Shown: positions 33,630 through 43,280 of the stretch, piece after piece
How the letters are laid out: the number at the start of each line of letters is the position of its first letter
Position numbering within the stretch: the first letter of the stretch is position 1
Source: Furcasterigmium furcatum
Lineage: Eukaryota > Ascomycota > Sordariomycetes > Glomerellales > Plectosphaerellaceae
Assembly: GCA_001599815.1 (NCBI GenBank)
Contig: BCIA01000003.1
Coordinates: 4,996,438-5,060,437, forward strand
DNA length: 64,000 nt
Reading direction: 5' to 3'
Program-made: the position numbers and the translations under genes
Notes under the pieces: model-generated
Seen by the model: only the letters and a program-made list of their open reading frames with translations
Told to the model about the DNA's origin: nothing
Database searches by the model: none

Positions 33630-34451
33630 CTATGATTGGTCAAGTACGTGAAATGTAGAGAAACTCCTTTGCTGTTTCGGCTTTGATGCTTGAGGGCCAT
33701 CTTCGTAGGTTTGTTGTGAGGGGTTATTCCATGTGGGCCAAGCATCAACCGGTGCGTAGTTATCCCGCATCTGACCTACCTGATGACATCATCCATGGCA
33801 GAGCTGAGTAAATGAAGTCGTTAGAGAAAGCCAAGTGTGGGATCGTTGAAATGGTAGGATGGCAGAGAGTCTCTTTTGACGGTTTGGGGAGAGGGCGTGC
33901 CTGGCTACCTCGGCGGCGTGGAATATCCAGTCAAACACCTTCGTAGTCGCTGTCGTTGGCACCCCGCATAGACTAAGAAATAGGGAGAGAGTGATAAGGA
34001 TGATTTAGACGTACAATTAGGTTTATGAAGTACAAGAATCTAAGACCTGGAACTCACTAAGCACAGTCGATCCGAGGCTCTATGTATTATTGTCAATCAC
34101 ATCGATAGGGTTTCAGGGGTCGGCTGATGATACGATCTAGCAAGTCGCACCCATGACAGCACCGATTGTATAGCTCGACTGCGGAAATCCAATAATGTTA
34201 AAAATGACTTTTTCATCACTCAGAATACTTGGCTGCAATGCATGCAAATCTCAAATGCTAAGGAGACTGTTAGGACGTTGGTGGCTCGCTGTGGCTCGGT
34301 ATCCTGCAGCGAAACCCGGCGGGTGTCTTGGGTGGCGGCCATGATACATCCTCTATGGCATCCTGCACGCTACAAGGGTACTCGCGCAAACGATGGCACC
34401 GCTACTTACGATTAACTCGTGAAGATGTCCGACGAATGCTTTCTCGAGAAC
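33630..34451. other. Intergenic, no gene seen
   Basis: AT-richer spacer between two minus-strand genes. No frame longer than about 90 codons and no recognisable content. Confidence 0.6.
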
Positions 34452-35554
34452 TCAGTGACTGCCGAAGACAAGGGCTTCAGCCGAGAACCCAGCAATTTTA
34501 TCCTTGTAGAGACCCTCCGTCTCCCAGCCCAGGCGGCGGATCTCCGAAATCAGCGCTTCCTGAAGGCTGTCAGCCTCACAGAGCTCGCCATCCCAGATAC
34601 GTCTGACGATGCCGCCGAGGTGCTCGCTCGAGAGCCTCGGCAGACTGGTAAAGTTCGACATGGTGCCCGGCCGGAGACCCGTCATTACCTGGAACACGAC
34701 GCACACCCAAACGCAGAGGTCAGTCGCCGGCGTCGGGCTCTGGTTCGTGATGCCCTGAACGTGGGGGCTGATGCCGCTTCGCGGAAGCTCGCCGAGCCAG
34801 CGACTATGACCGCCCTGCATGGGGTGCCATCGAACTGCCGCATACGAGAATCCCATCAGGGCCAGAGACAGCGACGGCTCAGATATCCAGCAGTCGGTGT
34901 CGTAGATATCGCCGATGTAGACGTAGTGCTTGTGGAGAAAGGTCACCGCCGACAAGAGCTCTAGAGCCCACTGGTAAGCGAGCGGTAGGTATTTGGCCTG
35001 CAGGCGAGGCGGTACCGACCCGGCGTAGAGATGTGTTGCGTTCTTCTTCAGGAAGTCCGACAGCGTGGGCCCCCTGGGCATTTCGAGCACAGTGAAGCCG
35101 GTCCACGGGTCACGGCCGCGGAACCTGGAGACCGAGCCAGTCAATGTCAGGGGCATAGGCTGATGGCAGCATTTAGGCCCGGTACTCACGGTACGAGGTG
35201 CGGGTGCGCGCCCGTTTCCTGGAGCAGCTCGTAGATCAGAGTCCACTTGAAGGCGATGCGAGCAGTGAAATCTTGGCGCCAGTCGTCGTCCTCGTCCAAG
35301 TCGTGATCGGAGTTGAAGACGTTCGGGATCGCGACAATGCCGCCCGGCGCACCGCCATAGGCCTCTACTTGCAATGGGCCGAAATCTAGAGACAAAACGC
35401 GGCTAGAGGCTTCGGCTTCAGTGGTGGCTTGGGAATCGCCCTCGACGTTGCTGCTGCCGGTGCCAGGATCCTCGATTTTGGTGAGAGGGAAGTTTCGCGG
35501 TCCCGCTGCTATGGGGCCTGGGTCCGATGGCCCTGAAGCCCCAAGTCGAGCCAT
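34452..35554 (-). CDS. Degenerate protein-kinase-like protein (probable pseudokinase)
   Basis: Two exons (35554-35190 and 35124-34452) give 345 residues. The order resembles a kinase fold: RIAFKWTLIYELLQETGAHP (helix C and beta4 region), GFTVLEMPRGPTLSDFLKK (hinge and start of helix D), YQWALELLSAVTFLHKHYVY (helix E), then GDIYDTDCWISEPSLSLALM where the catalytic loop and DFG should be. The HRD motif is replaced (YVYIGDI) and DFG is not recognisable; no glycine loop or VAIK lysine is evident. I therefore infer no phosphotransfer activity. The C-terminal part (TDLCVWVCVVFQVMTG) corresponds to helix F. It lies beside a zinc-cluster regulator and metabolic genes. Confidence 0.7.
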
Positions 35555-35840
35555 TTGCGACGGGGTTGATGGTCGTGTGCGTCGTCGAAGTTGCTTGTTT
35601 GCTGTGATGTCAACTTCTCGAGGGGTCGAGGTCAGGTTGACGTCTCAGGGGTCACAGACGACCCGGTCTCTTCCAACGGACCGGTTGGAGCTAGCCCAGG
35701 GCCACTTGCGCGGGACTCGGGTATTAGCGGACTCGCCTTGCAGACAGACTCCTTCCGCTCTCGCAGGCCCCGGCATCTTCCTCGCCTGCATCCCTCTGCA
35801 TGCTTCGTCCATCAGCACAAGCACAACCAAAGGCTCAGCC

Positions 35841-37621
35841 ATGTCCACCCCTCCCAACCCCCAAGGCCGCCCGAAACGTCGTCGTGTCACCCAGGCGTGC
35901 GACTTCTGCCACCACCGCGGCCTCAAATGCCGGCCAGCGTCGCATGACCCGGAGCCCGGCGACACGGCATCCTGTCTCACCTGCGTTGAGTATGGACAGC
36001 CCTGCACCCGGCTCCGCCAGGCGAAGCGACGGGGCACCAAACCCCGAGATCCGACTCTGCGACGGCAACATGTTAGTGACACGGCCAACAGTTCGATGAG
36101 CAGCGCCCAATCAAGCCGGATGGACTTTGGCTTCATCGACATACAGCCAGCAACAAGGCCCGGGTCGGGTACCTCCAACATCCGCAATCGAAAGATCGTG
36201 ACGGCCCTGCTCGACGTCTACCTGGACACCATTCACCCCATGTGCGTACCACTTGGGCACTCCGCGTCTGCCATGATGCAAGCTAACACAGCTTCAGCTT
36301 TCCGTTCTTCTGTGAGCGCCAGCTCTGGGTAGGCTGGCGAGATGGCTCATTCCCTGCTGACGAGGCCGAATACATGAGCCTCATTTGCATGTGCGCCTTG
36401 AGTGTTCAGCACGTGGGAAGTGGCGCCTTGTTCAGCGACGACCTGCCGGACACCGAGACGACCTCGTCGCTGTCGCGGGACTACCTCGCCGAGGCTCTCC
36501 GGATCGTCTCACTGGATTTCGAGAAGCCGTGCATTGACCAGATCCGCTCGTACGGGCTGCTTGCGCTCCTGGGCGCTCAGCGGGCTGACAAGGCCTTGGT
36601 TCACAAGTACCTCGGCCTCTACCACGGGTTGTGCGCGCACTGGTGTCTGTACGACGAGAGACAGTGGCCTCGGGGGCTGAGTGACTGCGAGCTCGAGGTG
36701 AGGCGGCGGTTGTGGTGGATCATGTACCGCCTCGAGGTGCACACTGCCTGCGTCTTCGGCAGCATCGTGCGGTGTCCCGAGGCCCAGCTTGACGTCGGCT
36801 ATCCCGCCGGCGCGCACCATCCCGCATTCATCCCCGGGCGCGACGGCGACTTCGAGGACTGGTTCTCCGGCTGGAACTCCGCGACCGACCTCTACCGCGT
36901 CCTCGAGCACGTTATCGCCGAGTTCCGGGTCCAGCGGCAGCCTCGCTCGTCCATCGTCAGCCGCGACGCCGCCTCGACGACCGCGGCCACGCAGGGCCTG
37001 GCCGACAAGCTGTCCCGGATACAGCAGGACATCCTCCCGCACTTCAGGTTCGTCTCCTGCCGCTCATCCGACAGCGGGCGAAACCGGTGCGGGTTCCAGG
37101 CCTCGAACATCCTCTGCACGATTCACCTGGCGTGGATGATCTGGACGATACTGCAGGGCGACTTCGAGTCCGCATGCCAGAGGGCGGACGACATGATCAC
37201 GACCATCAAGGCCATCCCGATCGAGTACGTGCGCGCCATAGGCTCCCCGCTGCTACTGCAGCTGGCCGGGGTCGGGCACATGCTCGCCGGGGTCGCCAGC
37301 AAGCGGGAGCTCACCCAAGAGCACCAGAAACGGTGCCGCGCGCTGATAGAAACCATCATTCAGTACCTCTCCACGCATACGGGGCAGAACAGCACCGCGA
37401 CAACGGAGGGGCAACGACTCAGGAGCCGGCTGGAGGAAGCGCGGCTGGCTGCGGCGTCGGCAGATGTCGTAGACGACCCCGGTCTGGTGAATTATTCGCC
37501 CTTTGACTGGACGGACAACGTGGAAGGTCTCAGCGCAGACCTCCACGACCTGTTCTCTACGCACATGGCAAGGTCACTCACGTGGCCGTATGAGCCGAGA
37601 CAAGAAGAAGATGGGGCATGA
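35841..37621 (+). CDS. Zn(II)2Cys6 transcription factor with fungal-specific domain
   Basis: Two exons (35841-36241 and 36298-37621) give 574 residues. Zinc cluster: C-DF-C-HHRGLK-C-(14 residues)-C-LT-C-VEYGQP-C, preceded by the basic RPKRRRVTQA. The loop between Cys3 and Cys4 is unusually long. The middle-homology domain begins after the intron at TIHPIFPFFCERQLW and contains the LCAHWCLYDERQWP and ELEVRRRLWWIMYRLEVHTA blocks typical of these regulators. It is tail-to-tail with the 2-oxoglutarate oxygenase (52 bp between stops), which is itself divergent from an NCS1 transporter. Control of those two genes is the natural inference. Confidence 0.9.
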
Positions 37622-37673
37622 GCGATTGACGAGGAATACTAGTAATCTACATGCTCATGAATCGATGTCTCAT

Positions 37674-38885
37674 CTACTCCTCTAGCTTCTTCTCGTTATG
37701 CGTGTTGGTTTTCTTCTGCTTGTTCGTCCTCCACGTGTAGTACTCGCCGCCCGTCATGACGGGATACTTCATCGGGTTCTCCTCGCTCACGCAGGTGGGC
37801 ACGGGCTCCAGCGGCTTGTTCCTGTCGAACCCGAAGAAGAACGGCGCCGAGTACCTTTTCTTGCCGCTCGTGTTGATGACGCGGTGGATGGTCGAGACGA
37901 AGAAATCATTGGTCTGCCTCATGAAGCAGTCGGCGATGTTGACGACGAAGGAGCCCGGGATCGGCTCCGCCTTGATCCAGGAGCCCGAGGTGGACAGGAC
38001 CTCGAGGCCGCCCGCCGAGTCCTGCGTGACGATGGTGAAGCACTCCACGTCGGTGTGCGCGCCGATGCCGTTCTGGTCGTCGACCGAATGCTTCTGCTCG
38101 GGGTAGTGGAGGATGCGCATGCCTGCTTCCGGGTGGCGGATGTACTGGTCGAAGTAGTTCTCCGGCAGCTCCAGGGCAAGCGCGAAGATGCGAGTGAGGC
38201 GGCGCGACAGCTGGAGGAGCTGGGTATGGTAGGCGTAAAGGGCCTTGCGGAACTCTGGGAGGTCTGACGGCCAGATGCTGGCTGAGGGCTCCGTAGGGTC
38301 AACGGCCTCGGGGTCCTCCGATGCGTCGTACGCCCAGTTGAAGGCTTCGCTGAGATCTACATGTTGTTCAGCACCTCTTGGCCCATGCATGGGATGGAAT
38401 ATCAGACAGAAACATACCTTGGTGCTTCCAGCCGTTGCGGTTGTAACACTCCATTGGGTGGAAGCCGACGTACTCATTTGGGACAAGGCCAGTGAAAACC
38501 TCCATCTTCTTCTCCTCGGGCAGCGCGAAGAACTTCTTCGCCTCCTCCATTGTGCTCTCTGCGAACTTTTGATCGATGCCCTGCACCGAGTTAGCGCCCC
38601 TTCACCACCGTCACAGCGAGAAATGGGCTTTGATCTAGGACACGATAGACGTACGTGGTTGATTAGGTAGAAGAACCCGATATTGTGAGAGGCATCCCGG
38701 ATCTCCTTGGCGACGGCCTGGCGGTCCGCAAGGTCATCGCTCCAAATGCGCGCCGCATCGACGATGGGGATCTTCTCGAGTTCTGTAGAAATGTTGGACT
38801 TGAAGGTGAAGGTGTTCCCATTCTGCAGGGTGACCTGGCGGACAGACTCGTCGGCCCTGGTGTCAACAAGGGTGGTCTGGGACAT
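37674..38885 (-). CDS. 2-oxoglutarate/Fe(II)-dependent oxygenase (isopenicillin-N-synthase-like)
   Basis: Three exons (38885-38655, 38580-38418, 38356-37674) give 358 residues. An N-terminal DIOX_N domain (IPIVDAARIW, SHNIGFFYLINHGID, AKKFFALPEEKK) is followed by the double-stranded beta-helix domain. Iron ligands are His232 and Asp234 (AHTDVE) and His289 (STIHRVIN). Arg299 and Ser301 (RYSAPFF) should bind 2-oxoglutarate. All ligands are intact. The family covers thymine 7-hydroxylase, flavonol synthase-like and secondary-metabolite oxygenases. The adjacent NCS1 nucleobase transporter makes a pyrimidine or purine substrate (thymine-hydroxylase type) attractive, but this is inferred from position only. 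Confidence 0.9.
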   Translation of the reverse strand: MSQTTLVDTRADESVRQVTLQNGNTFTFKSNISTELEKIPIVDAARIWSDDLADRQAVAKEIRDASHNIGFFYLINHVRLSCPRSKPISRCDGGEGALTRCRASIKSSQRAQWRRRRSSSRCPRRRRWRFSLALSQMSTSASTQWSVTTATAGSTKVCFCLIFHPMHGPRGAEQHVDLSEAFNWAYDASEDPEAVDPTEPSASIWPSDLPEFRKALYAYHTQLLQLSRRLTRIFALALELPENYFDQYIRHPEAGMRILHYPEQKHSVDDQNGIGAHTDVECFTIVTQDSAGGLEVLSTSGSWIKAEPIPGSFVVNIADCFMRQTNDFFVSTIHRVINTSGKKRYSAPFFFGFDRNKPLEPVPTCVSEENPMKYPVMTGGEYYTWRTNKQKKTNTHNEKKLEE

Positions 38886-39614
38886 CGTTTCGCTGCTATG
38901 GATGTCGAGATGCGATTAGATCCGTTTTGACGATGACCATGTAGTAAGCTGGCTCGTATTCTGCTTGGGATTGATGATTTGATGAAGATATTGCTCTTCA
39001 GCTTGAATCTGAGTCGATCTCAGGTATTTACGCGACTCGAAAGGCCCCCAAGACTCCCGGAATTTCCCTGAATCGCCTGATGTTGCTCAAAGACGCAACA
39101 GCAAAACGGAAAAACTGCTCAACTCCCTTTGTCAGGGCCCGCCGGCCTCGCACATCAGCGCCTATAATCACGTCCGTATGGGCGACGGCTATCACTCATT
39201 GATTGTCGTTCGGGGATCTCCAGGGCAGAACTGGTAAACTGGAGAACTGGTAAACTGTTAAGACTGATACGCTAACCAATCTGGCGCTCACGACCAATGG
39301 ATATTACAAAGAACGGATCTCAGGGGCCCGCTTGGCACATCAAGACTAAATCGTGGAGATATCCTGGCAAAATCCGGGGCCCAGCGTGGTGCCGAGGGAC
39401 CATGGACCCCAACAACCTTATCGCGGCAGCTCGACTCGAGTCAAGACTGCAACTACGCCAAGTCTTGGTCGAGATTTCGAGATAGGGAAGTTGGAAGGTT
39501 TGGGACATAAAAACACCGAGAGAGCATCGCCAACCCGAGAGTCTGGATGTGCAGAGCAGCTCATCCCTTTACCGGCTTCTCATCCCCAGTTTCCTGTCTC
39601 GACTACAACATAGC
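38886..39614. promoter_or_regulatory. Divergent promoter of oxygenase and NCS1 transporter
   Basis: 730 bp with no supported coding frame, lying between the start codons of two divergently transcribed genes. It contains a short tandem duplication near 39230-39255 (AACTGGTAAACTGGAGAACTGG). Shared control by the neighbouring zinc-cluster regulator is likely but no defined CGG-N-CCG operator was established. Confidence 0.5.
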
Positions 39615-41429
39615 ATGATGGCGGCGACCTCGACCTCCAACTTTACCACCCGCCTGCTACGCCGGCTGGAGGTGCAGAGAGATACGGACACGGACGTCGA
39701 CATCTACGTCAACAAGGACACCAGGCCGTTGCCTCCCTCGCGACGCACCTATGGCCCCTGGGAGTTTGTCGGCCTGTGGATGGTCACGGGCTCCTTCAAC
39801 GTGGGAGGTTGGACCACCGGGTCCTCCCTCATTTCGCTGGGCCTGAACGTCTGGGTAAGTAGAGAACGGTTTCATTGGGTTTTGTCTTTTCAGCATGCTG
39901 ACAGATCTCTACAGCAAGCCATGCTCGCCATCATCATAGCCCACACGTTCGTCGGCTTCGTCTGCATTGCTGGCGGCCATCCCGGAGCAAAGTGGCACAT
40001 CGGTTTTCCCCTGTGGATGAAACAGAACTGGGGTATCTGGGGCTATCTGTTCCCTATGGTGAGAATCCTCCGCCCTTAGACACATGGTCCCGTGGGAATC
40101 ATTCTTAATCTGGCCCCGTACTAGGCCATCCGCGTCTTTCTCTCATTCGTCTGGACCGCCACAAATACATGGTACGGCTGCCAGTGTCTCCGGGTCCTCC
40201 TGACCTGCATCTGGCCCAGCTTCCTTGACCTCGACACGGATCTCGCCAACGGCACCATGAAGGTGTACGACTTTGTCTCGTTCATCATCTACTTCCTGCT
40301 GTGCCTGCCCCTCATCTGGTTCAGCCCCGAGGTCTACAAGAAGCCGTTCCTCATCTCGTCTATCACGGTGGCCTCCACTGTATTCGTCCTCCTAGCCTGG
40401 TCGACTGTGCGGGCCGGGGGCGGTGGCGCCCTCCTCGCCGATGTCACCGCCGTCTCTGGCGTGACGCCCGCCAAAGGCGGTGAACTCGGCTGGGCTTTTG
40501 TCACGGCCGTCATGGCCAACATCGGCGGTATCGCGACACACATGTGGTCCCAGAGCGACTACACACGCTACGCGCGCAAGCCTGGCGACCAGATCCTGGC
40601 CCAGCTGGTCATTGTGCCCCTCGGCACAATCATCGTCGCCTGCATCGGCATCGTATGCACCTCGTGCGCCGTGACGCTGTACCCCGAGGAGCAGCGCCTC
40701 CTGTGGCAGCCCTATGCGTTGCTGGAGGCCATCCGCAAGCATGAGGACACCAGCGGCGCTCGAGCCGGCGTGGCCTTTGCCAGCATCGCCTTCATGCTCT
40801 CGCAGTTCGGCATGGTGGTGGCCTCTAACTGCGTCGTCGCCGGCATCGATCTGGCGGCCCTGCTCCCCCGATGGTTCACCCTGCGCCGCGGCGGCTACCT
40901 CAACATCGCGCTGGTATTTGTCATGCAGCCGTGGACGCTGCTGAACAGCGCCACCAACTTCCTGACAGTCGTCGGCAGCTTCAACATCTTCCTCGGCCCG
41001 CTCATGGGCATCATGTTCGCCGACTACTTCCTCCTGCGCAAGCGTACCATCAAGCTCACGGAGCTCTTCGCCAACAGCCCCCAGAGCATCTACTGGTACT
41101 CCAAGGGGTGGAACTGGCGCGCGGCGGTGGCCTGGCCCCTCGGCGTGTGGTTCCTCATGCCCGGCCTCGCGCAGAGGGCCGTGGAGCCCGGCGGCTTCTG
41201 GCCCGGCTGGACCCGTCTGTACCAGCTCTCGTGGTTCCTGGGCTGCATTGTTGCCGGCGGCATCTACATGATCCTCGACCACTTCTGGCCCATGCCCGAG
41301 AAGCTCGCGGTGGACGACTTGGATTACTTCGGCACCTTTGGTGATCCGCCTGTGCTTACCGACGCCGACGCTGAGCTTGGCAAGCCGCCTGTGAAGGAGA
41401 CGGTGGAGGAGAAGGCCAAGGCTGTGTAG
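39615..41429 (+). CDS. NCS1-family nucleobase/allantoin-type transporter
   Basis: Three exons (39615-39854, 39915-40058, 40125-41429) give 562 residues with about 12 hydrophobic helices. NCS1 motifs: a polar N tail, then the TM1 block WEFVGLWMVTGSFNVGGWTTGSSLISLGL, whose Gly-rich unwound segment binds substrate and cation. Next come FVGFVCIAGGHPGAKWHIGFP in TM2/3 and the TM6-like WAFVTAVMANIGGIATHMWSQSDYTRYAR, typical of fungal Fur/Fcy-type permeases. Then FNIFLGPLMGIMFADYFLLRKR. It probably imports a pyrimidine, purine or allantoin-like compound with protons. The specificity residues are not decodable by eye. Divergent from the oxygenase, so the two may form an uptake-plus-oxidation pair. 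Confidence 0.92.
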
Positions 41430-42292
41430 GTGATCCAGCGCCTCCTCAGAATAGCTACAGTGTCTGGATGTGAATCTCCCCTGGTGGCATAGGTAGACAA
41501 AGAGAAGAAACTGCGGGTCTGCCGCTGTATGTTGAGCATGGCCAGGCCTGTGGGTGCCAAAACTGACTCTTCGCTACCTCCACCTCGACAATGGTTCTGT
41601 CCTTGAGAAAGAATAGTCGATCTCTGTCTGAGATGCCCCAAGGCCCTATCCTTCGCCTTGTATTCATCTACCTCCTGCTTCTCCTTGTCATCGTCGTGCC
41701 CTGTGCTACTAGCCGGGGAACGAACGTACCAATCCCCCGCTTCATCCCCTCATCTACCCATATTCATGCCCGGTATGTTCCCTCATTGAGCTCGGGGTCT
41801 TGAGCGGAAGATCCCCGAAAGGCATGAACAATACCCGACGGCCTCAAGCTGCGCCAGAGCTGTTTAGGAAGGTTGCACCAGACAGTGGCAGCCTCGAGCT
41901 TCACGATTTCAAGTAAGCACCTCTCAAATTGACTTTCAAATTGCAACATTGCATGGCTATATGAACTCGCAGACACTCGCGCAACCCAACCTGCAGGCTC
42001 AGCCAATGGGTCCCCCCTGCAACGCGGGTGAGTGCAACATGAGCTGCAGACCCCTCAAACCCACGATCGAAATAGAGGTCTGGTCCTTGTTCTGAATGCT
42101 TCAGGTGGTAAGACGGCGGAAACCTAGACCGAGCAAGTCAACCAAAGTGTGTACGAGCTGGGAGCTTCCCGCGTGTTAGTGAACACGAGCATCTTCTATA
42201 TAAGCCGCAGCAGGTGCCCGGATCCTTCATCATGCCCTGCCAACGGACCTGCTAGACACATTACATTTGACCGAATCTCAGCAAAACATCCA
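41430..42292. other. Intergenic; promoter of small secreted protein gene
   Basis: No supported gene. A TATA-like element sits close to the right end and is annotated separately. The frame at 41591-41803 has a hydrophobic run (YLLLLLVIVVPCATS) but only 70 codons and no further support. Confidence 0.5.
42197..42203 (+). promoter_or_regulatory. TATA box of the small secreted protein gene
   Basis: TATATAA followed by GCCGC, 90 bp upstream of the ATG at 42293, a usual distance for strongly expressed fungal genes. Confidence 0.5.
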
Positions 42293-42692
42293 ATGCATCT
42301 CCTCGTCGCCCTCACCATTCTCCCCGGCGTGGCCCTGGCGGTCCTCAACGGCCGCTGCACCGGCAGCGCGGCCACCGGCGACTGGGGCACGCACGGCATC
42401 TGCATCACGACCACCAACTGCGCGAACCGCCGCGGTAGAACCACAAACGGCGCGTGCCCGAGCGACCCCAACAATATCAAGTGCTGCATCCTCGATGCCG
42501 TCAGTAACCCCTGCGGACAGACGTCGTACTGCACCTGGACGGGCAACGGGTGTGCGAATTCAGGAATTTGGAGAACCGGTGAGTGCTCCCAGACCCCTAT
42601 TTTTGGCCAGGCCCTCTTCTTTTGACTGATTCTGAATCCCTGTTCTAGGCTTCTGTCCCGGACTAGACAACTACCGGTGCTGCCGTTACTAG
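42293..42692 (+). CDS. Small secreted cysteine-rich protein (candidate effector/antimicrobial)
   Basis: Two exons (42293-42578 and 42649-42692) give 109 residues. A clear signal peptide (HLLVALTILPGVALA) precedes a mature chain of about 93 residues with 12 cysteines: NGRC, GIC, TNC, GAC, KCC, NPC, SYC, NGC, GFC and RCC. The pattern C..G..G.C......C, then PNNIKCC, NPCG and CPGLDNYRCC is that of the Cys-rich module often fused to or found beside secreted fungal lysozyme/muramidase-like proteins. Here it stands alone. The second exon supplies the last three cysteines, so the intron is needed for a complete set. Extracellular location is secure; role as an effector, antimicrobial or wall protein is inference. 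Confidence 0.85.
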
Positions 42693-43280
42693 GATCTGTT
42701 GTATGGCTGGAGACTAGGTGCGCTGACATGACACCGCAACATGTTGTGGTAGGACGTGAGGTCAATGAGAAGGACGAGTGGTTGAACAGACGCTTGTTTC
42801 ATATAACTATCAAAACCTTCGAGTTACTCAGCCTCGAAGACGATATGTGACAATTGCCATGCTCTCTTTCGCGCAGCCCAGCTGGTCGCAGTGGTCAGCA
42901 CGCTCTAAGTGCATCGATTGTCATCGGTGGGAGGCTTGGCATAGTAGACTATCGGACTTTCTTCCATATCATTCATCTATCAGTTTGCCCTACTGAGTTA
43001 TCATACGCCGCGAAATCTCCATGCCACGAAACAAAAGTCCTTCCCTGCGAGGGCTGCCCCGAAGCTGACCGCAAACCTGAATTTGTGACTATCCTCGCGT
43101 TAGAGTCAACGTCCGGGGTCTCAGACGACCCATACCCCAGATACCCCAGCTCGCCCTGAATCTCCCCATGTCATAAACCTTCCCAAACTGTAAGACGCCA
43201 TCGCTGGTTCCATTGAGCATAGTGCTGTTCTCGGCCACCAGCTTCCCTTTCGGAAGGGCCCCTCTAAGGTACCGTGACTT
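42693..43280. other. Intergenic, no gene seen
   Basis: Convergent 3' flanks of the small secreted protein gene and the MBL-DUF6603 gene. Short frames only. Confidence 0.55.

Noticed and set aside
20057..34130. Shared 14-mer TTCAGGGGTCGGCT near 20057 and 34117
   Set aside because: A few 14-base matches are expected by chance in 64 kb and the flanks do not align.
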